This document shows positions 30,914 through 37,539 of a DNA stretch of 37,539 bases, piece by piece. Location of the stretch: positions 1-37,539 of the forward strand of contig JANXBI010000009.1 of assembly GCA_025060675.1 (NCBI GenBank), in the 5' to 3' direction. The notes beneath the pieces were generated by a model. It searched no databases and had not been told where the DNA came from. It was given only the letters and a program-made list of their open reading frames with translations. The position numbers and the translations under genes were made by a program. Source of the DNA: Candidatus Caldatribacterium sp. Lineage in GTDB: Bacteria; Atribacterota; Atribacteria; Atribacterales; Caldatribacteriaceae. Each line of letters begins with the position of its first letter. Position 1 is the stretch's first letter.

Positions 30914-31606
30914 ATGCGGGTTTCCTTGGTCTTACTTGCTGTGTTACTTGGTGTCATAGGGTTCACTTCCCAAGCTTTCGCCATGCATATCACTGAAGGC
31001 TTCCTTCCCCCTGCATGGTGCGGTTTGTACTTTGTACTCAGCGCTCCTTTTGTGTTTCTTGGGCTTTTGCGAATCCGAAAGGCACAGGATCCTCAAGCTC
31101 GAATGTTCTTCGCCCTTGCCGGGGCATACATCTTCCTCCTTTCGGCACTTAAGCTCCCCTCGGTTACCGGATCGTGTTCCCACCCCACCGGCACAGGTCT
31201 TGCAAGTATTCTCTTTGGTCCTGGACCCACCGCTTTTTTATCCTCTCTTGTCCTGCTTTTCCAGGCACTCCTCCTTGCCCATGGGGGTATTACGACGCTT
31301 GGAGCAAATGTCCTTTCCATGGGAATTGCTGGTCCTTTCGTTGGTTTCTTCGTGTATCGAGCACTCCGTCACCTGAACAAAAATATCGCTGTTTTTGCAG
31401 CCGCGTTTTCCGCCGATCTCTCCACCTATGTGGTTACCTCACTCCAGCTTGCTCTTGCTTTCCCAGGAACTTCTTTTGGACTCTCCTTTTTGAGATTCAT
31501 GTCCCTTTTTGCCCTTACCCAAGTTCCCCTTGCGGTTATGGAGGGACTCCTCACCTTAGTCCTCCTTGAGTACCTCACGGTCAAACTGGGGGTGCACACA
31601 GTATGA
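30914..31606 (+). CDS. cbiM: Cobalt ECF transporter component CbiM
   Basis: This 230-residue membrane protein is the substrate-binding and N-terminal metal-site subunit of group I ECF cobalt transporters. ATG 30914 has AGGAGG 6 bases upstream. A signal peptide (about 1-23, ending SQAFA) precedes MHITEGFLPP, whose new N-terminal Met-His-Ile supplies metal ligands after cleavage. Other marks: LKLPSVTGSCSHPTGTGLAS (about 78-97) and FLSSLVLLFQALLLAHGGIT (about 108-127). Regulation is by the cobalamin riboswitch just upstream. It overlaps cbiN by 4 bases. CbiM/NikM are close, but the B12 control indicates cobalt. Confidence 0.95.
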   Translation: MRVSLVLLAVLLGVIGFTSQAFAMHITEGFLPPAWCGLYFVLSAPFVFLGLLRIRKAQDPQARMFFALAGAYIFLLSALKLPSVTGSCSHPTGTGLASILFGPGPTAFLSSLVLLFQALLLAHGGITTLGANVLSMGIAGPFVGFFVYRALRHLNKNIAVFAAAFSADLSTYVVTSLQLALAFPGTSFGLSFLRFMSLFALTQVPLAVMEGLLTLVLLEYLTVKLGVHTV

Positions 31607-31866
31607 AGGGTAAGACTGCGTTGCTCCTTTCTGCCGCTTTTCTGCTCTTTTTTGTCTCGCTTTATCTCGGCCAGCAGAGAGGAGAACTCGCTGGAACTGA
31701 CGAAATGGCGGAGCGGCTTGTCAGGGAAATAGCTCCAGACTTTCGACCCTGGTTCTTTCCTCTTTGGGAACCACCATCTGGAGAAATCGAAACCATGATC
31801 TTCTCCCTTCAAGCAGCCATCGGTGGGCTCATTATTGGATATGTCCTTGGAAAACGAAGCACGTAG
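31603..31866 (+). CDS. cbiN: Cobalt ECF transporter component CbiN
   Basis: This 87-residue small subunit has two membrane spans (about residues 6-24 and 66-82) with a periplasmic loop. Loop features EMAERLVREIAPDFRPWF (about 34-51) and EIETMIFSLQAAIGGLIIGY (about 61-80) are the family hallmarks. It binds CbiM and helps load metal. It overlaps cbiM (ATGA) and lies 3 bases before cbiQ. Confidence 0.95.
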   Translation: MKGKTALLLSAAFLLFFVSLYLGQQRGELAGTDEMAERLVREIAPDFRPWFFPLWEPPSGEIETMIFSLQAAIGGLIIGYVLGKRST

Positions 31867-31869
31867 ACG

Positions 31870-32571
31870 ATGTTCCGACAGGTCATTATGTTCGCCAGCA
31901 GTAGCAAAGGACGCATAATACATCCTGTGGAGAAAATGCTCCTCGTTTTCTTCCCCGTCCTCTTTCTTGGATTCACGAAAAATCCCCTACTCCTTGCTGC
32001 GAACATTGCCCTCTTTCTCCTCCTCCACTGGCTTTTCCAGACACCATGGCCCTGGGTTTTGCGTTACGTGTTTACCCTCCTCGGTTTTGCCGGAAGCTCA
32101 AGCGCTCTTCTCCTTTTCGACTACCCTTTCACTTTTGCCCTTGTCGCACTCCTCAGAGCTACTTTCTCCTCCCTTGCACTCACCCTCTTCCTCTTCACCA
32201 CCCCTCCAGGAGACGTTTTCCTTTTCCTTGCCCGTTTCCCTACCTTGCGAGATGTATGTACCATTGCCCAGGGCATGGAACACTTTATTCTCGCCCTTGA
32301 AGAGGAATTCTACCACCTTGTCCGCTCAATACGCCTTCGAGGAGGTTTTCGTACCTGGCGCCTGGCTGCGCAAAATAGTGGAAAAATTGGTGCCCTCCTT
32401 TTTAAGAACGCCCTCAGCCACTACGAGAGGACAAAAGAGGCTTTGGAGGCTCGCCTCTTCCGGGGGATTATCCCACGAAGCGAAGAGCCTTACGCCTTTT
32501 CAAAGGCACGTTGCGTGGGGATTACTGTATACCTCATTAGCTTGGTGTGTGCTCTCTGGCTCATCCAATAG
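31870..32571 (+). CDS. cbiQ: Cobalt ECF transporter transmembrane component CbiQ
   Basis: This 233-residue T component has about five membrane spans. The two cytoplasmic Ala-Arg-Gly coupling motifs of T subunits are recognisable as SIRLRGGF (about 155-162) and EARLFRG (about 190-196), which contact the ATPases. An ATPase gene (cbiO) would normally follow, but here tRNA genes follow, so cbiMNQ must use a CbiO/EcfA encoded elsewhere. Confidence 0.93.
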   Translation: MFRQVIMFASSSKGRIIHPVEKMLLVFFPVLFLGFTKNPLLLAANIALFLLLHWLFQTPWPWVLRYVFTLLGFAGSSSALLLFDYPFTFALVALLRATFSSLALTLFLFTTPPGDVFLFLARFPTLRDVCTIAQGMEHFILALEEEFYHLVRSIRLRGGFRTWRLAAQNSGKIGALLFKNALSHYERTKEALEARLFRGIIPRSEEPYAFSKARCVGITVYLISLVCALWLIQ

Positions 32572-32574
32572 TTC

Positions 32575-32602
32575 TTGCAACTTTGGGGGAATTTGGTAAA
32601 AT
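32575..32602 (+). promoter_or_regulatory. Promoter of the tRNA-His/tRNA-Arg pair
   Basis: TTGCAA (32575-32580), 16 bases, TAAAAT (32597-32602), with the extended TGG in front. The expected start is about 6 bases before tRNA-His. Confidence 0.6.
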
Positions 32603-32614
32603 ATAGGATGCTCT

Positions 32615-32693
32615 GGTGAGCGTAGCTCAACCCGGTTAGAGCACTGGACTGTGGATCCAGGAGTTGGGGGTTCAAGTCCCCTCGCTCACCCCA
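32615..32693 (+). tRNA. tRNA-His (anticodon GTG)
   Basis: The cloverleaf can be drawn: acceptor GTGAGCG (32616-32622) pairs with CGCTCAC (32683-32689); the anticodon loop CTGTGGA carries GTG; the T arm holds GGTTCAAGTCC. The extra 5' G (G-1, 32615) pairs with the discriminator C (32690), the identity mark of tRNA-His, and CCA is encoded (32691-32693). Confidence 0.95.
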
Positions 32694-32701
32694 GAGAAAG
32701 C

Positions 32702-32778
32702 GCGCCCGTAGCTTAACTGGATAGAGCAACGGACTACGGATCCGTAGGTTGGGGGTTCAAATCCCTCCGGGCGCGCCA
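32702..32778 (+). tRNA. tRNA-Arg (anticodon ACG)
   Basis: Acceptor GCGCCCG (32702-32708) pairs with CGGGCGC (32768-32774), the anticodon loop CTACGGA carries ACG, the T loop has GGTTCAAATCC, and CCA is encoded at the end. It lies 8 bases after tRNA-His and is probably co-transcribed. ACG requires deamination to inosine. Confidence 0.95.
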
Positions 32779-33039
32779 AGGGGAAGTTGTGTACTTCCTT
32801 CAAAGATTCCTGCTTTCTTCCTCCTTTTCGACCTTGTGCCTTTTCCTCCCCGAGACCGTAGGCCTTCAGCGGGCTCTTTTGGGGGTGGGTTCTTTGGGGA
32901 GGACCCTCCAGCTCAAACACGGACGGAGTGTTGTAACGCTCCTTGAGCTCTCTGCTGAGCGCAGTACCTAGTGGAAGGGAGGCTCTTCCGTGTGCCTCGG
33001 GACGAAAGAAGGAACAGTGAACCTCAAAAGGATCCTTGA
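32779..33039. other. Stretch after the tRNA genes, no supported gene
   Basis: I see no gene or terminator here. Open frames that cross from this stretch into the tRNA genes on the minus strand are artefacts of the tRNA sequence. Confidence 0.4.
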
Positions 33040-33410
33040 GGTCTTCCCAGTCCTTCCCAGGAAGTTCTTCGTGGCCTTCGATACCGGAAGGCCAAACTCT
33101 TCCTCTTTCAGAGCTACGATGAGGTCGAAAAGGAAAGAGAGCGAATCTTAAAGCTTCTGCAAGAGTGAAACAGGCTCTTCTACCGTGAGGGCTTGAGAAT
33201 ACAGGGAGAAGGAAGATTCTCCTCCCCCTGGAGGAGATTGAACACTTTTGGGGCCCCTGCGCTTTCCTCGGAGGAAACCTTCTCAAGATTCCTACTTCTC
33301 TCGGTAGTCTTTCCCAAAAGGAAATCTTCTCCTTCCCTTTCTTTGAGGAACTCTCGGGACACCAGGCCGCCCGTACATTGGTGTTTCCAGAACTCTGTCA
33401 GAGACTGTAA
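33040..33410 (+). pseudogene. Broken plus-strand coding relic
   Basis: Two protein-like stretches lie in different frames. The first (33040-33168) ends LFLFQSYDEVEKERERILKL then LQE and a stop. The second is open from 33189 to the TAA at 33408-33410 and includes LPLEEIEHFWGPCAFLGG and FSFPFFEELSGHQAARTLVF. Neither has a start codon. Both have codon choice and residue composition like a real protein, so I read this as one gene broken by frameshifts and stops. I do not recognise the family. Confidence 0.35.
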
Positions 33411-33521
33411 AAGGGGATCTTGCGAAAACCCAGGGAGAGAATGAAAAGATCTGAGAGATTCTCCTTAAAGGGTACTCCAGGAAGGGATAGGTTCAAGTTC
33501 TGTTCGTCGTTGGGCAATCAC

Positions 33522-34037
33522 CTAGAAAAGGTGGCCGACTTCCTCCTCGGAAAGAGTAAAGTCTTCTACAGGGACCTGTTGGGTAAAGTCGAAGTCTTTA
33601 ACACTTGTCACCCTCCCGAAGATGACAAAGTGTTCTCCATAGGCTTCAAGAAGAATCGCCGGTGTCCCCCTCTTTAGGAAGGGGTCGTCAGTGAGGAAGG
33701 CCAGGCGCTTGCTACCGATGGCCTGAGCCCGGGCCTTTACAGAATGCCTCAGACTACGTATGGGTTCCCTGACGAGGTCCTGCAACTCTCTTCTTCCCGC
33801 TTTAGCTTTAAGGGAACAGATTTCCAGGCCCCAGGGGAGTACAAAGCTCCTCTCCCCCCGCTGTGTGGCGCCCTTTTTAAGAGGCAAATGCTGTTCCCCC
33901 TCCCAGGAGAAGTAGCGTACCTTAGCCTCCACGGTAAGGTAGGAGAGTTCGTAGAAAAGATAACCTCTTCCTCGGGCTTCAAGAGGAACCTTGGTGGGAA
34001 AGACGATGAAGGTCTTCTCTCCCCCGCTCTCTTCCAC
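33522..34037 (-). CDS. Unrecognised 171-residue protein, possibly a relic
   Basis: This is the longest open frame in the left half of the gene-poor region (start GTG 34037). The sequence is protein-like, for example KTFIVFPTKVPLEARGRGYL near the start, LAFLTDDPFLKRGTPAILLE at about 114-133 and VEDFTLSEEEVGHLF at the end. There is no good ribosome site and I recognise no domain. Coding-like fragments lie upstream on the same strand (34185-34680) in other frames, so this could be the surviving 3' part of a longer dead gene. If it is intact, its role is unknown. Confidence 0.4.
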   Translation of the reverse strand: MEESGGEKTFIVFPTKVPLEARGRGYLFYELSYLTVEAKVRYFSWEGEQHLPLKKGATQRGERSFVLPWGLEICSLKAKAGRRELQDLVREPIRSLRHSVKARAQAIGSKRLAFLTDDPFLKRGTPAILLEAYGEHFVIFGRVTSVKDFDFTQQVPVEDFTLSEEEVGHLF

Positions 34038-34184
34038 ATGCCCTGGATAATCCTCCCCCTTTCTTTAGCGACTCACCGCAAGGTGATCTCAAGACCCGGA
34101 AGGAGGAGAACCCGCTCCCCTTTGGGAGAAAAATGAGGTAAAATTTGGAAATTTCAACAAAGAGGGGCATGTGTAACGTCCTGG

Positions 34185-34680
34185 TCAAGCTCCCCTTTCC
34201 CCAGGATGGGTGAGGTTCTCTGATGGTTCCCTCGAGAGAATAGACCACCTGGTAGGGACGGTCCGAACGAGGACATCAGAGACGTCACAGACCACAAGGA
34301 TTTGGGGCTCAAAGGAAATCAGGTATTCGGTAATGTCCCGAGAGAACAAGAAACATAACTGGACTTGGAACGACGTGAAAATAGAGAACCTGCCCTTCAA
34401 GTCCTGCCTTGAGAAGGAAAGATGTTGTGGAATCCTCCCGGGGTTCCTCACAAGGAGTTCCTCCTCAAGACGTGTTCAGTCAATGCATTGCAGGGCGATC
34501 CTGAACCCTCTCAGTGGTCCCGCTGGCACCGCCCCCGAACTGAAAGCCACAACGACCTCTTCCTCTCTGTTGAAAAGGAGGTAAAAAGAGTATCCATAGG
34601 ATTTCGAATCTTCCAATCCTTTGGCAGAGTTTCTCAAAGCAGAGTTCCCAGCCACTCTCGGACATGTGTCCTTCCTCTTG
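34185..34680 (-). pseudogene. Broken minus-strand coding relic upstream of the 171-residue frame
   Basis: Minus-strand stretches with protein-like composition follow each other in different frames: one with LEDSKSYGYSFYLLFNREEE and VVVAFSSGAVPAGPLRGFRI that ends at a stop near 34476; one with FLLKAGLEGQVLYFHVVPSP and VMFLVLSGHYRIPDFL; and one with EYLISFEPQILVVCDVSDVL. None has a start codon with a ribosome site. Together they suggest a gene broken by at least two frameshifts. Family not recognised. Confidence 0.35.
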
Positions 34681-35354
34681 CAGGTGCTAGCCTTGGATTT
34701 TTAAGGGTGGGACACCCTGACGTATGTTCTCCGAGGCACGAATCCTCACAGAACCGTACCATACATAGGGTAGGAGATAAGCCCTCTTCTCTTTTGTCAA
34801 ACCTCCATAGAATTCTCTCCAACCACCCTCATCACCTCCAAACCTCCGACTCTCGACGGTGACTCCCGTCACCTCTCAACCGAGGATGCTGTACTGTAGG
34901 GACAAAGAGTGAAAGGTTTTGGGGAACCGGGGTAACACAAAAACAAGCGCCGTTTTGGGCGGAAGGCCAAGGTGGCATGAAAGCCGCATTGTGAAGTACA
35001 GCGTTGATCCTTGAAGAGCTTATCTTTTCTTATTCACGAAGATCGCCCTTTGAATTACCCAAAAACCGGTTTTTAACACCAAAGCCTTCGTAGAGACTCT
35101 CGGTAAGCGATCCCCTTGAGTGGCTTATTTTTCTCCTTGATGGTAAGGAGTTCGGTGACAACGAGGAAGAACCGTTACAGGTTATAGGGGATCATTGTCA
35201 TTCAGCTCCTCCAACAATTCAGATACTTCCTCCAGTTTTCATACCCTTGCTGCATGGACACTCCCCTTCGTAGCTCGCCTGATGCTGCCTGCCCACAAGC
35301 TCAAGTTTGGTTTACCTTCCACAGAGGCATTTCAGGAACACTCCGATATCCACA
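34681..35354. other. Gene-poor stretch, no supported gene
   Basis: I find no intact gene here. A short minus-strand stretch near 35180-35235 (LEEVSELLEELNDNDPL then stop) looks like the tail of a lost protein. No transposase, terminal repeats or CRISPR-type repeats are visible. Confidence 0.35.
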
Positions 35355-36335
35355 TTAACCCTCTTCTTTTGGCTCAAGTCGGAACCGTTTCCGGAGTTCC
35401 GCAAAGGAGTATCTTTTGGAGCTGTCGAAACCCTCAAAAGAGTAGGTGAAGCACCGTATCTTGAGAGTCTGGCATTCCTGGAGGACTCTTTTTGGGAAGC
35501 TTCTTGCAATAAGGAATCCACCTAGACACTCTTCCCCCAATTCCTCTAGGTAATTTTCAAGCTGCTCCACATCCTTAAGTTGAGCCCTGTTCAACTTGAC
35601 TTCTACAACGATCTTCCGGGAATATCCCACAGGCAGGAGATCCTTGATAAGAATGTCAATGTACCCTGCAGAGAGAGCCTTTTCCCCGAGTACCTCGAAA
35701 TCCTCAGCATGAAGCTCTTTGAGACCACCAAGGTTCAAGAATCTCTGGAGATTTTCCTTGTGGGATAGATACTGCCGGACGAGCGACTGGAGAAGGAACT
35801 CCCTGAAAGGAAAGACCTCTGGGGATAGTCCAAGAGCCTTTTTCCAGGTAATACGTGGGATGAAGGTTACATAGTTCTCGATGACAAAGCTCTTCACCGG
35901 TTTACGGTACAGATCCCCCATCTGGGAAACCGCTTGAAGAGTAGTCTGATCGGCCTGAAAGTGGGTCTTCCAGTAACCACCCCGAAGGAGTAGATTTTCA
36001 GCAACGTAGGCAAATTCAGGCCGAACCATAGGCTCCGTAAAGCTGCGGACTGGTTTCAGATAGAGGCGAAAGGGGAAATAATAGGTTCTTCCCGACATCT
36101 GGAATGTTACAGGGGGCCAGGGACCAATGGCGTCAGCACCCTTGAGGGCTTCCTTCTTCTCTACTCGATAGAGATTGAAAACTCTGGCACCATAGAGGAA
36201 GGAGACGAAATCACCCTCCTCTATATCCACGAAAGCCCAAAGTCCATTGATGCTATTGGTGAACCCAGCGAGAGCGTACTCAATGCAGAGTTCAAGATTT
36301 ACTCTGTTTGAGACTGAGAGAAGGAAGTAAGCCAT
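35355..36335 (-). CDS. EVE-like domain plus NucS-like nuclease protein
   Basis: This intact 326-residue protein stands in an otherwise decayed region. The N-terminal part (about 1-150) resembles EVE/YTH-like domains that read modified bases: YFLLSVSNRVNLELC, then LWAFVDIEEGDFVSFLYGA and NLYRVEKKEAL. The C-terminal part (about 195-300) resembles the NucS/PD-(D/E)XK nuclease core: GEKALSAGYIDILIKDLLP (Asp) and KIVVEVKLNRAQ (E-x-K), followed by DVEQLENYLEELG and GGFLIARSFP. It is thus a candidate modification-dependent restriction nuclease or the nuclease of a restriction-modification system. ATG 36335 lies 9 bases after the end of a decayed DNA methyltransferase gene on the same strand. Confidence 0.7.
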   Translation of the reverse strand: MAYFLLSVSNRVNLELCIEYALAGFTNSINGLWAFVDIEEGDFVSFLYGARVFNLYRVEKKEALKGADAIGPWPPVTFQMSGRTYYFPFRLYLKPVRSFTEPMVRPEFAYVAENLLLRGGYWKTHFQADQTTLQAVSQMGDLYRKPVKSFVIENYVTFIPRITWKKALGLSPEVFPFREFLLQSLVRQYLSHKENLQRFLNLGGLKELHAEDFEVLGEKALSAGYIDILIKDLLPVGYSRKIVVEVKLNRAQLKDVEQLENYLEELGEECLGGFLIARSFPKRVLQECQTLKIRCFTYSFEGFDSSKRYSFAELRKRFRLEPKEEG

Positions 36336-36344
36336 GTGCTTCTT

Positions 36345-36858
36345 TCAAAACCTCAAGGATTTCCCCACAACGCACCGGCGACAAAGGAACTTGGCCTCAA
36401 TGACTGTTACTCCTCCACCTACGAAGCAATCAAGCACAATATCCCAGTTTCCAAGCGCTTGAGAACCACGTTATGGGAACATAGAAGGACCAGTTCCTCC
36501 AGTATCCCCATGGTGTGTGGCTCAGTCCCCGCGATGGGGATAGCTCCAGACAATCATTGTTTCCTTCCGGAGCCTCTTTAGTTTCCAGGAGGCGATATAC
36601 TGGGGATACCTGGATGTATGAGACGCTTGCCTCACACGCTTCAGCGATGAAATGCTCCAGTTTTCGGAAGGTGATTCCGAGAACCTCTCCAATGAAGATG
36701 TCAGATGAATCAGACTTCTCCGCCACAAGAACTGCTTTCCGGAAGGCATCCTTCTCCATGGACCTCTCGGAAGTGTTTCCCTAACTCTCCTTCTGACACT
36801 TTTGGCACACTCGACAGAGGAGAGCCTCCTTTGCTACTGTCTCTAAGCGCTCTATCAT
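36345..36858 (-). pseudogene. Decayed DNA methyltransferase (N4/N6 type)
   Basis: Minus-strand reading finds methyltransferase motifs in broken frames. The start is ATG 36858 with a GGAGG site and a Cys cluster (LLCRVCQKCQKES), cut by an in-frame TAG at 36781. The same frame then continues with MEKDAFRKAVLVAEKSDSSD and IFIGEVLGITFRKLEHFIAE. Another frame has IVWSYPHRGD at about 36554 (the catalytic-motif region of a DNA-methylase type) and, after internal stops, WDIVLDCFVGGGVTVIEAKF at about 36446, which is the SAM-binding motif I (family GDIVLDPFVGGGTT), ending at 36345. At least one stop and frameshifts make it dead. It would have been the partner of the nuclease that follows. Confidence 0.6.
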
Positions 36859-36877
36859 ACAGCCTCCATCAGCGGGT

Positions 36878-36886
36878 ATTGTACCA
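36878..36886 (-). promoter_or_regulatory. Extended -10 promoter candidate for the methyltransferase relic and nuclease
   Basis: Minus strand TGGTACAAT, 20 bases before ATG 36858; no clear -35. If still active, it would transcribe the dead methyltransferase frame and the intact nuclease. Confidence 0.4.
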
Positions 36887-36930
36887 CATCCCCACCCACT
36901 CCCCTAAAACCACCTTGAGGAAGTGTTCCC

Positions 36931-37400
36931 ATGGCTGGTGAAGTGATTTCCATCGAACAGTCCAACCGTATCAGGCTCCAGATAGGGAAAAGGACAGCGG
37001 TAATACCATCAGCTAAGTCTCTGTCCTTTCGGGTGAAGGAGAATGCTTCCTACCCAAGATGTTTACGATACGGCAATGGTTATTGTCTCCCTCACTGAGC
37101 CTGAGGTGGTGGACCACATCTTCACGGAGAAAAACTTTTGACGGAGTGAGGGAGGCGAGAAGAATGGCCAGGGTCCTTGTTATGACTTTCAGGAATGAAG
37201 TCGAAGAGGAGTTTAACCTGTGAGTGAGCACTCGAAAGGTAACCTCACCGCTTAGGAGGTGCAAAGCATCGTGGACACCATTATCGCTAAGAACACTTTC
37301 CCACAATTGAGGGAGAGTTGGTGGCCAAAGTCGAAGCCTACATTGGGAAGATCACAAGGACCACTCTCTTTGGAAAGGGAAGCTAGAAAAAGGCTGTAAC
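36931..37400 (+). pseudogene. Broken plus-strand coding relic near the window end
   Basis: Four protein-like stretches follow one another in shifting frames: from ATG 36931 (GEVISIEQSNRIRLQIGKRT), 37043-37141 (LPTQDVYDTAMVIVSLTEPE, then VVDHIFTEKNF), 37137-37223 (FDGVREARRMARVLVMTFRN, then EVEEEFNL) and around 37300 (IEGELVAKVEAYIGKITRTT). Stops separate them. Joined, they would make one protein of more than 130 residues. I do not recognise it. It lies divergent from the methyltransferase relic with 72 bases between. Confidence 0.35.
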
Positions 37401-37539
37401 GACCCCAGGAAGGGAAGCCTCCTTCGGGGGGCTTCCTGAAGAGCGGATCCTCGGAGAGCTTGAGAAACTCGACGAGAGGCTCCGGTGCGTCGAGAGAGAG
37501 CTTTCGGCGGTGAAAGTCTGGACCTCTCTCCTTTCTGCC
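37387..37539 (+). CDS. Open frame running off the window, coiled-coil-like
   Basis: The frame is open from the TAG at 37384 to the window end without an ATG. Its last 33 codons are strongly helical and charged (ILGELEKLDERLRCVERELS). It could be the continuation of the broken gene before it or the start of a new one; a 10-bp UUCG hairpin lies within it at 37413-37436. Too little is visible for a family call. Confidence 0.25.
37413..37436. terminator. UUCG-capped hairpin
   Basis: GGAAGCCTCC, TTCG, GGGGGCTTCC: a 10-bp stem (one T-G pair) with the very stable UUCG loop. No T-run follows on the plus strand. It may mark the 3' end of the broken gene before it. Confidence 0.4.

Noticed and set aside
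32490..33286. Minus-strand open frames crossing the two tRNA genes, with segments such as GDLNPQLLDPQSSAL and ARPEGFEPPTYGSVV
   Set aside because: These are well-known artefact translations of the antisense of tRNA genes; the tRNA cloverleafs explain the sequence.
32779..37539. CRISPR array or transposon as the cause of the gene-poor region
   Set aside because: I see no regularly spaced repeats, no terminal inverted repeats and no transposase motifs.

Overview
The window looks like the chromosome of an anaerobic, probably thermophilic bacterium. The signs are a stand-alone desulforedoxin with a secreted superoxide-reductase-like protein, cobalt/nickel handling genes, many GTG and TTG starts, very tight gene packing, and good sigma-70 type promoters (TTGACA / TATAAT). 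The style resembles Atribacterota/Caldatribacterium or similar deep-branching groups. That placement is an impression from gene style only.

Region 1 (1-14394, all on the minus strand) is a polyol/sugar catabolic island. In transcription order it holds a zinc dehydrogenase (13336-14394); a second unit with an erythritol/L-threitol dehydrogenase-like enzyme and another zinc dehydrogenase (10819-12889); an FGGY kinase and an AraD-type epimerase (8419-10691); and a nine-gene operon from a clear promoter at 8266-8294. That operon encodes a xylose-isomerase-like TIM barrel, a binding protein, two permeases, two unequal ABC ATPases, a SorC-family regulator, an RpiB-type isomerase and the start of a DhaK-type kinase cut by the window edge. 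Together these could import a polyol, oxidise it to a ketose, phosphorylate it and isomerise it into the pentose phosphate pool. A tetritol (erythritol/threitol) branch and a pentitol/L-xylulose branch can both be drawn.

Region 2 (14395-18668) covers metals and small functions. A methyltransferase and an ECF transporter S component lie divergent from an operon of NikR (all four nickel ligands conserved), a CDF metal efflux pump, a B3/4-domain protein and a secreted TPR protein.

Region 3 (18631-30506) is densely packed housekeeping and accessory genes: a cyclase-family hydrolase, a DUF6485 protein, a GT2 glycosyltransferase, an AI-2E family permease, a DUF554 protein that probably starts at CTG, a metallophosphoesterase, an S1-domain protein with its own strong promoter, a sirtuin, a PHP-like protein, an MFS transporter, a MarC-family protein, desulforedoxin plus an SOR-like protein, D-Ala-D-Ala ligase, a PIG-L deacetylase and a PsbP-like lipid-free exported protein.

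Region 4 (30507-32778) is a cobalamin riboswitch with a terminator controlling cbiMNQ (no cbiO follows), then a promoter and tRNA-His(GTG) and tRNA-Arg(ACG).

Region 5 (32779-37539) is different: gene-poor, full of broken reading frames. It contains one intact 326-residue EVE-like plus NucS-like nuclease directly downstream of a decayed DNA methyltransferase, one unrecognised 171-residue frame, and several coding relics on both strands. It reads as the wreck of a restriction-modification or defence locus next to tRNA genes.
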